From JAKFWF01 sp041745515 (GTDB lineage Bacteria > Pseudomonadota > Alphaproteobacteria > Rhizobiales > Hyphomicrobiaceae): a stretch of DNA of 16,178 nucleotides. Under the pieces are notes generated by a model. The model was not told the DNA's origin. It worked only from the letters and a program-made list of their open reading frames with translations, and did no database searches. The position numbers and the translations under genes were made by a program. The stretch spans positions 1-16,178 of the forward strand of contig JBGTIU010000046.1 of assembly GCA_041745515.1 (NCBI GenBank). Direction: 5' to 3'. Below are positions 6,652 through 13,404 of this stretch, one piece after another (positions within the stretch are counted from its first letter, which is position 1; each line of letters opens with the position of its first letter).

Positions 6652-7011
6652 ATGCGCATGTTCCTCATCTCCTACGATCTGGCCCATCCGAACCGCAACA
6701 AGCACGTGCTCGCGACCGCCATCATGAGCATCGGACAATCCTGGGCGCGGCCGCTCGAACAGACGTGGTACGTGCGCGCAGATATGGCGGAGGCCGACAT
6801 CGAAACTCGGTTGTCGGGACTGCTCGACGCCGACGACGGACTGATCGTGCAGTCGGTGAGCGATGGCGCGCAATTGACCAACACCAGCTTGCGCTGGTTC
6901 CGTCAGCGCCGCACGCCTTTCGACATCGAGTCGGAAACCAACATTATCGCGTTTCCGTTGCCGGCCGCGCCCGCTGCTCAGGCCGAACTTCCTCTGGCGC
7001 AGGCGAGCTGA
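6652..7011 (+). CDS. Cas2-like / SinR-family small protein
   Basis: The 119-residue product begins MRMFLISYDLAHPNRNKHVL, the beta-strand-plus-Asp start typical of the Cas2/VapD ferredoxin-like fold. TWYVRAD, GLLDADDGLIVQ, NTSLRWFRQRR and an IIAFPLP strand with an Ala-rich tail follow. Proteins of this type occur singly in Rhizobiales and are often labelled SinR-family or hypothetical. No cas1, other cas gene or CRISPR array is in the window, so a role in spacer acquisition is unlikely and the real function is unknown. ATG 6652 was chosen because family members start at this residue; a second ATG is at 6658. A GGAAGAG lies a little upstream. The gene converges on hisH across a 12-bp hairpin. 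Confidence 0.66.
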   Translation: MRMFLISYDLAHPNRNKHVLATAIMSIGQSWARPLEQTWYVRADMAEADIETRLSGLLDADDGLIVQSVSDGAQLTNTSLRWFRQRRTPFDIESETNIIAFPLPAAPAAQAELPLAQAS

Positions 7012-7052
7012 CCTAAAGATCGTCTTGAACTAGGTATTCGTGAATGAGCGGG

Positions 7053-7079
7053 CGCCCCGGATCGATCCGATCCGGGGCG
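7053..7079. terminator. Strong hairpin between convergent Cas2-like gene and hisH
   Basis: CGCCCCGGATCG (7053-7064) and CGATCCGGGGCG (7068-7079) form a perfect 12-bp GC-rich stem with a three-base loop. It lies 41 bases after the Cas2-like stop and 8 bases from the hisH stop, the expected place for a bidirectional terminator. Neither strand has a U-run after the stem. Confidence 0.6.
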
Positions 7080-7087
7080 TAAATCGT

Positions 7088-7741
7088 TCAAGGCTGCCAA
7101 CGCAGGAAGTTGGTGATCAATCTCAGTCCGAGCGCCTGACTTTTTTCGGGATGAAATTGCGTGCCCGCGATGTTGGCTTCGGCGACCATGGCGGTCACAG
7201 CTCCGCCGTAGTCCACTACCGCTGAGACGCTTGACGGGTTGGCGGCTGCCAAATGGTACGAGTGTACAAAATAGGCATGCAGGCCGCCCGGACCGGTGGC
7301 GATGCCGCGCAGAAGCGCGTGGGAGTTGATCACACGCAAAGTGTTCCAACCCATGTGGGGGATTTTGAGTGCCGGGTCGGCGGGGTGAATTGCCGCGACG
7401 TCGCCGGCAATCCATCCGAGCCCAGTCGTTTCGCCAAATTCGAGGCCGCGCGTCGCCATCAACTGCATGCCGACACAGAGGCCAAGAAAAGGCCGCTCCC
7501 TGACACGCACCGCGTCCTCGAGCGCGGCCCACATGCCTGGCACCGCGGCCAGGCCGCGGCGGCAGTCAGCAAACGCACCGACGCCGGGCAGCACGATGCG
7601 ATCGGCGGCAGCGACCCACTTCGGATCGGCCGTGATCTCGATTGCAGCGTCAGTGTCGCTGTCGCGCGCTGACCGCTCGAATGCTTTGTGCACCGAGTGC
7701 AGGTTGCCCGAGCCGTAGTCGATGATGGCAACGCGCTGCAT
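7088..7741 (-). CDS. hisH: HisH, glutaminase subunit of IGP synthase
   Basis: Class I glutamine amidotransferase that feeds ammonia to HisF to make imidazole glycerol phosphate and AICAR. The 217-residue product has the nucleophile Cys89 in GLCVGMQ and the His197/Glu199 pair in TQFHPEKSQ. The oxyanion-strand motif PGVGAFADC and the N-terminal VAIIDYGSGNL are also present. The start at ATG 7741 is four bases after the DUF2628 stop on the same strand, so the two are co-transcribed and probably translationally coupled. The partner hisF is not in the window. Downstream the his cluster is interrupted by two plus-strand genes before hisA. Confidence 0.97.
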   Translation of the reverse strand: MQRVAIIDYGSGNLHSVHKAFERSARDSDTDAAIEITADPKWVAAADRIVLPGVGAFADCRRGLAAVPGMWAALEDAVRVRERPFLGLCVGMQLMATRGLEFGETTGLGWIAGDVAAIHPADPALKIPHMGWNTLRVINSHALLRGIATGPGGLHAYFVHSYHLAAANPSSVSAVVDYGGAVTAMVAEANIAGTQFHPEKSQALGLRLITNFLRWQP

Positions 7742-7745
7742 CGGC

Positions 7746-8285
7746 TCAAGCCTCGCTTGAGCGTCGCAATCTGCGCCACAAGCGTCGCAACATCCCAGCT
7801 GCCGTTTGCCGCGCGATCAAGTCCGGCGTGGGTTGGATCGCAGATACACCCAGCAGACCGTCCGCGCCTGCAGCCGCCGACGCGCGGCGAATGATCGGTT
7901 GTTGCGTGAGCCAACCATCGAAGAAGCGGCGTTCGCATTCGGCACGGTTGCGCCCGGCGACGGTGCCGATCTCCGCCCAGCCACCGCGCCGCAAGCTCCA
8001 GCGCTTGACCCTATCCGCTTCGAAACCGATCAGCACATTTGCTGCCAGCGTGATCAATACGATCATGGGCCCCTTGAGACCGAGCGCCGACAGCGCGACG
8101 TCTACCGCAGTGACGCCGATGAGGTAGATCAGCAGCGCCACCCACAGCCGGTTCATGACCATCCAGACCGGGGGCAAGGCCGCCGCCAACGCCGTGAACC
8201 CATCGCGCACAAACTCGAGCTTCTCCCCCCGGTCGATGCGATCGGCTGGCGCATTGGGCGGTTCATGGACTGTAAAGACGATCAT
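7746..8285 (-). CDS. DUF2628 membrane protein
   Basis: The 179-residue product starts at ATG 8285 (MIVFTVHEPPN), the usual N-terminus of this family; longer in-frame versions add an unlikely 50 residues. The family features are a short soluble start with FVRDGF and two hydrophobic stretches around residues 35-85 (LWVALLIYLIGVTAVDVALS and MIVLITLAANVLIGFEAD). A cytoplasmic region with ERRFFDGWL and a basic C-terminus follow. Members are commonly encoded next to hisH and hisA in alphaproteobacteria; the function is unknown. The gene lies just upstream of hisH. The 187 bases between it and the SUMF1-fold gene may contain a promoter, but none is obvious. Confidence 0.85.
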   Translation of the reverse strand: MIVFTVHEPPNAPADRIDRGEKLEFVRDGFTALAAALPPVWMVMNRLWVALLIYLIGVTAVDVALSALGLKGPMIVLITLAANVLIGFEADRVKRWSLRRGGWAEIGTVAGRNRAECERRFFDGWLTQQPIIRRASAAAGADGLLGVSAIQPTPDLIARQTAAGMLRRLWRRLRRSSEA

Positions 8286-8472
8286 GTGGTCGGTTCTCTT
8301 TCGACGACGCAACAGGAGCTGTCGCCGCTTTACCTTGGAAGCTGGAGAGAGGCAAATGTGCCCGGCGGGGCAGGGAGCGGTCCTCGCCGCTGATGAATAG
8401 AGGCATTCGAATTGTGGTACGCAACGCTCGTTCAAGTCACTTCACGAACCACCAGTGTTGGGTAGGCAACAA

Positions 8473-9402
8473 TCAGGGCAGCATCCTCCCAACACGAAAG
8501 CCGATGAAGTGGTACCGTTGATCGGGAGAGTGAACGATGCGGACGGCCGAGCGAAGGTTGACTGGAATGTGGAACCAGGAACCGCTGCGGGCGACACGGG
8601 TCCTGCAATTTCCGGATGTCCATGCTGAACCGTCCGTGGGTGCGCCCTCGTAGTTCACGTGCCAGCAATCCTCGACCCACTCCCACACGTTGCCGTGCAT
8701 GTCATGGAGCCCGAAGGCGTTGGGCTTGAACGAGCCGGAAGGCGCCGTGCGACCGAAGCCGTCTTTGCAGCCCGCGTACGTCCAGTCTTTCGGCACACTA
8801 CCAAATGCCTTGGCGGTCTCGTCCGCACCATTGGCATATCCGCACTGTTGGTCAGTATTGTCGCCGTAGTGGAAGCGGGTCGTGGTTTTCGCTCTTGCCG
8901 CGTATTCCCACTCGGCCTCACTCAATAACCGGTAAGGTTTGCCGGTGGTCTTCGACAGCCAGGCAGTATACGCCTTCGCGTCGTCCCAACTCACGCACAC
9001 CGAAGGGTGGCTGCCATCCTGTGCGTATCCCGGGCTGAGGTACGACCGGCCAACACGTTCCTCTCCCTTGCTGTTTTCGAACGTCCAGCATTTGTCGCCC
9101 GGTTTTCCGCCTGCGGCCAATACGAACGCGGCGAATTGGTCGCGTGTCACTTCAAACTTGCCCACTGCGAACAGTTTGCCGATCGTGACCTTATGTTGCG
9201 GACCCTCGTTGTCGCGCCGGCCGCTCTCGCTCTCGGGTGAACCCATCATAAACTCGCCCCTCGGGACGACCACCATGTCCGGGCAGCTTACGCAATCGCC
9301 GAACGTCTCGCCCACTTTTGGACCAGCCGCATCGGCTCGTTCGATGCCGAGCCAGAGCGTCCCACAGAGGCATGCAAAAAGTCCCAGCGAGTAAAGCCGC
9401 AT
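8473..9402 (-). CDS. Secreted SUMF1/FGE-fold protein lacking the FGE cysteine pair
   Basis: The 309-residue product starts at ATG 9402 with GGAGG nine bases upstream. Residues 1-26 look like a Sec signal peptide (hydrophobic core LGLFACLCGTLWLG, cleavage near ADA), so the protein is probably periplasmic. The rest is an FGE-sulfatase domain: MVVVPRGEFMMGSPESES, then FEVTRDQFAAFV, SVCVSWDDAKAYTAWLS, PYRLLSEAEWEYAARA, GLHDMHGNVWEWVEDCW and VARSGSW, ending IGFRVGR. True formylglycine-generating enzymes carry two copper-binding Cys near the C-terminus; the matching region here (NLRSAVRIVHSPDQRYHFIG) has none. Sulfatase maturation is therefore unlikely, and many such bacterial paralogues have no known activity. 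It begins 54 bases after hisB on the same strand and separates hisB from DUF2628-hisH. Confidence 0.9.
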   Translation of the reverse strand: MRLYSLGLFACLCGTLWLGIERADAAGPKVGETFGDCVSCPDMVVVPRGEFMMGSPESESGRRDNEGPQHKVTIGKLFAVGKFEVTRDQFAAFVLAAGGKPGDKCWTFENSKGEERVGRSYLSPGYAQDGSHPSVCVSWDDAKAYTAWLSKTTGKPYRLLSEAEWEYAARAKTTTRFHYGDNTDQQCGYANGADETAKAFGSVPKDWTYAGCKDGFGRTAPSGSFKPNAFGLHDMHGNVWEWVEDCWHVNYEGAPTDGSAWTSGNCRTRVARSGSWFHIPVNLRSAVRIVHSPDQRYHFIGFRVGRMLP

Positions 9403-9456
9403 ACTACGCCTCCACTTGCGACACTTCGCGCGATGCTGTCACGCCACGGGCTCCGC

Positions 9457-10053
9457 TCATCCACCCAAACTGCCCTTGGTCGAAGGCACGCGGTTGCCTT
9501 GCCCGGGGTCGAGCGCCAGGGCCGTTCGCAAGGCTCGGGCGAGCCCCTTGTAACAGGTCTCGGCGATATGATGATTGTTGTCGCCATACAGATTGGCGAT
9601 GTGCAGCGTGATGCCGGCATTCTGCGCAAAGGCCTGGAACCACTCGCGAAACAGCTCCGTGTCCATCTCGCCGAGTTTGGGCACCGTGAAGGTCACGTTC
9701 CAGATCAAATACGGCCGGCCGGAAACGTCGATGGCGACGCGCGTAAGCGTCTCGTCCATCGGCAGGTGAACGTCGGCGTAGCGCGTGATGCCTTTCCGGT
9801 CGCCTGCAGCTTTGGCGATGGCTTGGCCCAACACGATGGCAGCATCCTCGGCAGTGTGGTGGAAGTCGATGTGCAGGTCGCCCTTGGCGCGCAGCGCGAT
9901 GTCGATCAGCGAATGCCGCGCGAGTTGCTCCAGCATGTGGTCGAGAAAGCCGATGCCGGTCAGGACGTCGTAGGCACCGGTGCCGTCGAGATCGACCGTC
10001 GCTGAAATCTCGGTCTCGTTGGTTTTGCGCGTAATCGTCGCTGTTCGGGTCAC
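9457..10053 (-). CDS. hisB: HisB, imidazoleglycerol-phosphate dehydratase
   Basis: Cytoplasmic manganese enzyme that dehydrates IGP to imidazole acetol phosphate. It is the monofunctional type, 198 residues, the usual length. The two His-rich metal sites are visible: GFLDHMLEQLARH with DFHHTAEDAAI, and later DNNHHIAETCYKG. SGRPYLIWN and STKGSLGG complete the match. I chose GTG 10053 (MTRTATITRKTNETE) because AAGGA lies seven bases ahead; the GTG at 10059 would have it only one base ahead. It leads the minus-strand series hisB, SUMF1-fold, DUF2628, hisH and is divergent from hslV, so a promoter is expected in 10054-10136. The stop TGA overlaps an ATG that opens only a 17-codon frame. Confidence 0.96.
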   Translation of the reverse strand: MTRTATITRKTNETEISATVDLDGTGAYDVLTGIGFLDHMLEQLARHSLIDIALRAKGDLHIDFHHTAEDAAIVLGQAIAKAAGDRKGITRYADVHLPMDETLTRVAIDVSGRPYLIWNVTFTVPKLGEMDTELFREWFQAFAQNAGITLHIANLYGDNNHHIAETCYKGLARALRTALALDPGQGNRVPSTKGSLGG

Positions 10054-10136
10054 GGGCACTTCCTTGCATCCTGTTTGACAGGCATCTATCAGCTAGCGGG
10101 TTGATCGAAAAGCATGGTCGTTGGTCGAGGTGTATG
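10054..10136. promoter_or_regulatory. Divergent hisB/hslV intergenic region
   Basis: This short gap must hold the 5' signals of both genes. A TTGACA at 10075-10080 (plus strand) sits inside the inverted repeat CCTGT-TTG-ACAGG (10070-10082), but no good -10 follows at 16-18 bases. I see no heat-shock type promoter for hslV. Confidence 0.3.
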
Positions 10137-10712
10137 ATGAGTAGCTCCGAGAGCCATGGGATGGCGGTCTGGCACGGCACTACGATTCTCACTGTGCGCA
10201 AGGGCGGTCACGTGGTTATCGCTGGCGATGGACAGGTGAGCCTTGGGCAGACCGTGCTCAAAGCCAACGCAAAGAAAGTCCGCTCGATCGGCCGTGGCGA
10301 TGTGATCGGCGGCTTCGCGGGAGCAACGGCCGACGCCTTTACTCTGTTTCAGCGGCTCGAAGCGAAGCTGGAGCAATATCCAAGCCAGCTCACGCGAGCG
10401 GCGGTAGAGTTGGCGAAGGACTGGCGCACCGATCGTTACCTGCGCCGCCTTGAAGCCATGATGCTGGTCGCGGACGCTTCTACAACTCTAGTATTGACCG
10501 GCACGGGCGATGTGCTCGAACCCGAGCACGACGTAATGGGCATCGGCTCGGGTGGCATGTACGCGCTTGCGGCCGCTCGTGCGCTGCTCGATACCGATCA
10601 GACGGCCGAGGCTATTGCGCGCAAGGCGATGGGCATCGCCGCTGACATCTGCGTCTATACCAACCGCAATCTGGTTGTCGAAAGTCTGACGAGCTCCAAG
10701 TCATCAGCTTGA
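10137..10712 (+). CDS. hslV: HslV, proteolytic subunit of the HslUV protease
   Basis: Threonine protease that forms a double-hexameric chamber and degrades proteins fed by the ATPase HslU. From ATG 10137 (GAGG six bases ahead) the product is 191 residues. A 14-residue propeptide ending WHG precedes TTILTVRK; cleavage frees the catalytic Thr15. Other family signatures are VIAGDGQVSLGQTVLKANAK, GFAGATADAFTLFQRLE, DWRTDRYLRRLEAMMLVAD, TGTGDVLEP and GSGGMYALAAARAL. An ATG at 10134 is three bases from GAGG and less likely; the frame extends to 10101. hslU, often beside hslV, is not here: 16 bases downstream the convergent tsf gene ends, without a visible terminator. Confidence 0.97.
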   Translation: MSSSESHGMAVWHGTTILTVRKGGHVVIAGDGQVSLGQTVLKANAKKVRSIGRGDVIGGFAGATADAFTLFQRLEAKLEQYPSQLTRAAVELAKDWRTDRYLRRLEAMMLVADASTTLVLTGTGDVLEPEHDVMGIGSGGMYALAAARALLDTDQTAEAIARKAMGIAADICVYTNRNLVVESLTSSKSSA

Positions 10713-10728
10713 GAGCGAGGCACAAGAT

Positions 10729-11658
10729 TCAAACCTTCGCCGCGCCACCGGCAGCCGCGACTTCGGCAGCGAAATCCTCCTGCTTCTTCTCGATGCCTTC
10801 GCCGAGAACGTAACGCACGTAGGCTGTAATTTTGATCGGCGCGCCGGCCGTCTTCTCCGCTTCCTTCGCCGCCTGGGCGACGGATTTCGAATCGTCGAGC
10901 ACGAAGGCCTGGTCGAGCAGGCAGTTCTCCTTGGCATAGGTCTTGAGGCCGCTCTCGGCAATCTTGTCGAGCACGTGTTGCGGCTTGCCCTTGTTCTTGT
11001 CGAGCAGGATCGCTTTCTCGCGCGCCAGGATGTCGGCCGGCACGCTGGCAAGATCGAGCGCCACCGGTGCGCGCGCCGCCACATGCATCGCTACCTGCCG
11101 GCCGAACGCCGTGAGGCTCGGCGCATCGCCCTTGCTCTCGAGCGCCACCAGCACGCCGATCTTGCCGAGACCGTTGGCGACCTTGTTGTGCATGTACTCG
11201 GCAACGACGCCGTCCTTGACATTGACGGTCGCGGTGCGGCGCACGGTCATGTTCTCACCGATGGTGGCGATCATCTCCTTGACTTGCGTCTCGACGGTTT
11301 CGGATTTGCCCGGATAGGTCAGCTCGAGCAGCTTGGCCACGTCGCCATCGACTTGCGGCGACAGCCGCGTGATCGCCGACACCATCTCCTGGAATTGGAC
11401 ATTGCGGGCAACGAAATCCGTCTCCGAGTTGACCTCGGTGACGGCGCCGTGGCGGCCGGCCGCGAGCACGCCGACGAGGCCCTCGGCCGCGATCCGGTCC
11501 GACTTCTTGGCGGCTTTCGACAGCCCCTTCTTGCGCAGCCAGTCGACGGCGGCCTCCATGTGGCCGTTGGTTTCGGTGAGCGCCTGCTTGCAATCCATCA
11601 TGCCGACGCCGGTCTTGTCGCGGAGTTCTTTCACCAGGGCTGCGGAAATTGTGGTCAT
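10729..11658 (-). CDS. tsf: Elongation factor Ts
   Basis: Guanine nucleotide exchange factor that regenerates EF-Tu-GTP during translation. The 309-residue product has the N-terminal UBA-like domain (ALVKELRDKTGVGMMDCKQA, residues 7-26), the EF-Tu-contact motif TDFVARN at residues 80-86 and the core repeats (IGENMTVRRTATV; GRQVAMHVAARAPVAL). The C-terminal helix follows around ITAYVRYVLGEGIEKKQ. Length is normal. The start at ATG 11658 has AAGGA six bases ahead. It follows rpsB on the same strand, the universal rpsB-tsf order, with a 119-base gap containing a palindromic repeat that could affect the ratio of the two proteins. Confidence 0.97.
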   Translation of the reverse strand: MTTISAALVKELRDKTGVGMMDCKQALTETNGHMEAAVDWLRKKGLSKAAKKSDRIAAEGLVGVLAAGRHGAVTEVNSETDFVARNVQFQEMVSAITRLSPQVDGDVAKLLELTYPGKSETVETQVKEMIATIGENMTVRRTATVNVKDGVVAEYMHNKVANGLGKIGVLVALESKGDAPSLTAFGRQVAMHVAARAPVALDLASVPADILAREKAILLDKNKGKPQHVLDKIAESGLKTYAKENCLLDQAFVLDDSKSVAQAAKEAEKTAGAPIKITAYVRYVLGEGIEKKQEDFAAEVAAAGGAAKV

Positions 11659-11697
11659 GGTTGTTCCTTATCGCCGATGGGCGAGTAGTTCGCGGGC

Positions 11698-11768
11698 AGT
11701 AGGGAATGGGGAGTAGGGAGTGGAAAGTGGTGTGCGACCTCGCTACTCCCCATTCCCCATTCCCTACT
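11698..11768. repeat. Palindromic GGGAATGGGGAGTAG-type repeat between rpsB and tsf
   Basis: The left arm AGTAGGGAATGGGGAGTAG (11698-11716) is the reverse complement of CTACTCCCCATTCCC plus TACT on the right (11743-11768), except that the right arm carries a duplicated CATTCCC (7 bases). At least 15 bp can pair continuously (11702-11716 with 11743-11757) around a 26-base loop. Within each arm, GGGAATGGG and GGGAGTAGGGAG units repeat. Its base use is unlike the surrounding ribosomal genes. From memory, similar TACTCCCCATTCCC palindromes are scattered between genes in Bradyrhizobium-type genomes, suggesting a small mobile or REP-like element. In the transcript it would be a stable hairpin between rpsB and tsf. 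Confidence 0.8.
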
Positions 11769-11777
11769 CCCTCTTAC

Positions 11778-12773
11778 TTAGACCGCCGCCGCCGCGACGA
11801 GCTTCTTGGCCTGTCCGGTCCAGTCGTCCTTGGTTGTCTGGTTCTTGAGGCGCAATTGCTTGTCGAGCAGCGCCAACCCTGCTGCATCGAGATCGGCAAT
11901 CTGCCAGAAGTGGAACACGCCGGCATCGTTGAGGCGTTGCTCGGTCTTTTCGGTGACGCCAGTGATGCGCTTCAGATCGTCGGCCTCGCCGCGGGCGGCT
12001 TCGATGCCCTTGAACACGGCCTTCACGTCCGTCAGGATTTCGGCGGCCGGGCTTTCCGAGGCGCCCAGATCGACGCCGGAGCCGGCCTGCCCGCGTTCGA
12101 TGCCGTCGATGGCCGCGCGTGCGATAAGATCGCAATAAAGCGTGATGGCGCGGCCGGCGTCGTCGTTGCCCGGAATCGGGAAATCGATGCCGTCGGGGTT
12201 GCTGTTGGTGTCGATGATGGCGACGATCGGGATGCCGAGCTTACGGGCCTCGGCGATGGCGATCTGCTCCTTGTTGGTGTCGATCACGAACAGCAGGTCG
12301 GGCGTGCCGCCCATATCCTTGATGCCGCCCAGCGCCTGATTGAGCTTCTCGCGCTCGCGCGTCAGCGTCAGGATTTCTTTCTTGGTGCGGCCTTGCGGGT
12401 CGGCGAGGATGTCATCGAGCTGGCGCAGCCGGCGGATCGAGGCGGAGATCGTCTTCCAGTTGGTCAGCGTGCCGCCGAGCCAGCGATGGTTGATGTAGTA
12501 CTGCGCCGAGCGCTTGGCGGCTTCGGCGATGGCGTCCGACGCCTGGCGCTTGGTGCCGACGTAGAGCACGCGGCCGCCGGCGGCCACGGTGTCGGCGATC
12601 TTGACGAGGGCGGCATGCAACAGCGGCGTCGTCTGCGTCAGGTCGACGATGTGGATGTTGTTGCGGGCGCCGTAGATGTACGACGCCATCTTGGGGTTCC
12701 AGCGATGCGATTGGTGGCCGAAGTGCACGCCGGCTTCGAGCAGCTGACGCATATTGAAGGCGGGAAGCGCCAT
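11778..12773 (-). CDS. rpsB: 30S ribosomal protein S2 with C-terminal extension
   Basis: Small-subunit ribosomal protein needed for translation initiation. The start at ATG 12773 (MALPAFNMRQLLEAGVHFGH) matches the family N-terminus, although the frame is open up to 13061. Residues 1-230 are the S2 core: HRWNPKMASYIYGARNNIHI, VGTKRQASDAI, YYINHRWLGGTLTNWKTIS, PDLLFVIDTNKE, and PIVAIIDTNSNPDGIDFPIP with GNDDAGRAI. After an Ala/Glu-rich linker, residues 266-325 add a small helical domain (DLKRITGVTEKTEQRLNDAG; FWQIADLDAAGLALLD) resembling helix-hairpin-helix folds. This extension is normal for Rhizobiales S2 (331 residues) and absent in E. coli. It is the first gene of the rpsB-tsf operon. Confidence 0.97.
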   Translation of the reverse strand: MALPAFNMRQLLEAGVHFGHQSHRWNPKMASYIYGARNNIHIVDLTQTTPLLHAALVKIADTVAAGGRVLYVGTKRQASDAIAEAAKRSAQYYINHRWLGGTLTNWKTISASIRRLRQLDDILADPQGRTKKEILTLTREREKLNQALGGIKDMGGTPDLLFVIDTNKEQIAIAEARKLGIPIVAIIDTNSNPDGIDFPIPGNDDAGRAITLYCDLIARAAIDGIERGQAGSGVDLGASESPAAEILTDVKAVFKGIEAARGEADDLKRITGVTEKTEQRLNDAGVFHFWQIADLDAAGLALLDKQLRLKNQTTKDDWTGQAKKLVAAAAV

Positions 12774-13404
12774 GGGGTGTCCGTGTCCTTTTCCGGTTGA
12801 ACCTCCGCGAACCTGAATAGGCCGTATTCGGGCAAGTGCCGAATGAGCCCACCGGAGCGTCGGGCGCGGGTGTGTGGTCCGCCCCAACGCGTGATCCGCG
12901 TGTGGAATGGGCCGGATGTACAGGGGAAGGGTCGGGATGGCAAGGGGCGGCGTCGCCTCCGTAGTGGGTGGCTCATCGCCATTGGGTGGGGAGGTCAGCT
13001 TCCAGAGAGAGCGGACCTGCCGGTGGTCAACGACGGAGGAATGGTCAAAAGCGGAAGCCAAATGAGAACGGGCAGTACTGGGTGATCGAGCTGAGCGAAC
13101 AAGTGCGTGCTGCGCGGAAGAAACGAGTCATTTGAGCCCGTGCTACGCGCCGGGAGCGGACAGAAGCGGCATCACGTCCACGGCGTCAACGCGGCCAGCT
13201 TACAAGCGCGCTTTCGCCGCTCAATTGGCGGTTTTCACCGGCAAGCCACCGACCGGCTGATAAATGTCTAAATGTCAGATCTGGGTCAATCGCGTCGCCG
13301 ACCGCTAGTCTGTTGCCGGGGAGGACCTGCATTTGGGCGTGTTCTCACTGGCAAGCTTCGGGATGACAGCACCGGAAGTTTCAAGGCCGCTGACGCGACT
13401 ACGC
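12774..13404. other. 631-base stretch without a convincing gene
   Basis: It lies upstream of rpsB and downstream of the racemase-like gene, both on the minus strand, so it should hold the rpsB promoter and leader and the racemase terminator. I see no strong -35/-10 pair. Near rpsB, ATTCGG and CCGAAT (12826-12844) can form a short bulged hairpin that could belong to an S2 leader. Around 13040-13135 one plus-strand frame reads ENGQYWVIELSEQVRAARKK before a stop, possibly a gene relic. AAATGTCTAAATGTC near 13262-13276 is a short direct repeat. Longer open frames here lack ribosome-binding sites and family features. Confidence 0.4.

Noticed and set aside
6652..7011. CRISPR-Cas locus suggested by the Cas2-like protein
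   Set aside because: No repeat-spacer array and no other cas gene is visible on either strand of the window.
11706..12800. Very long plus-strand open frame (364 codons)
   Set aside because: It is the antisense shadow of rpsB. High GC keeps it open; the Val/Asp/Gly-rich composition and lack of motifs argue against a gene.
12843..13085. 80-codon plus-strand frame upstream of rpsB
   Set aside because: It has no ribosome-binding site, its composition is Gly/Arg-rich, and there is no recognisable domain.
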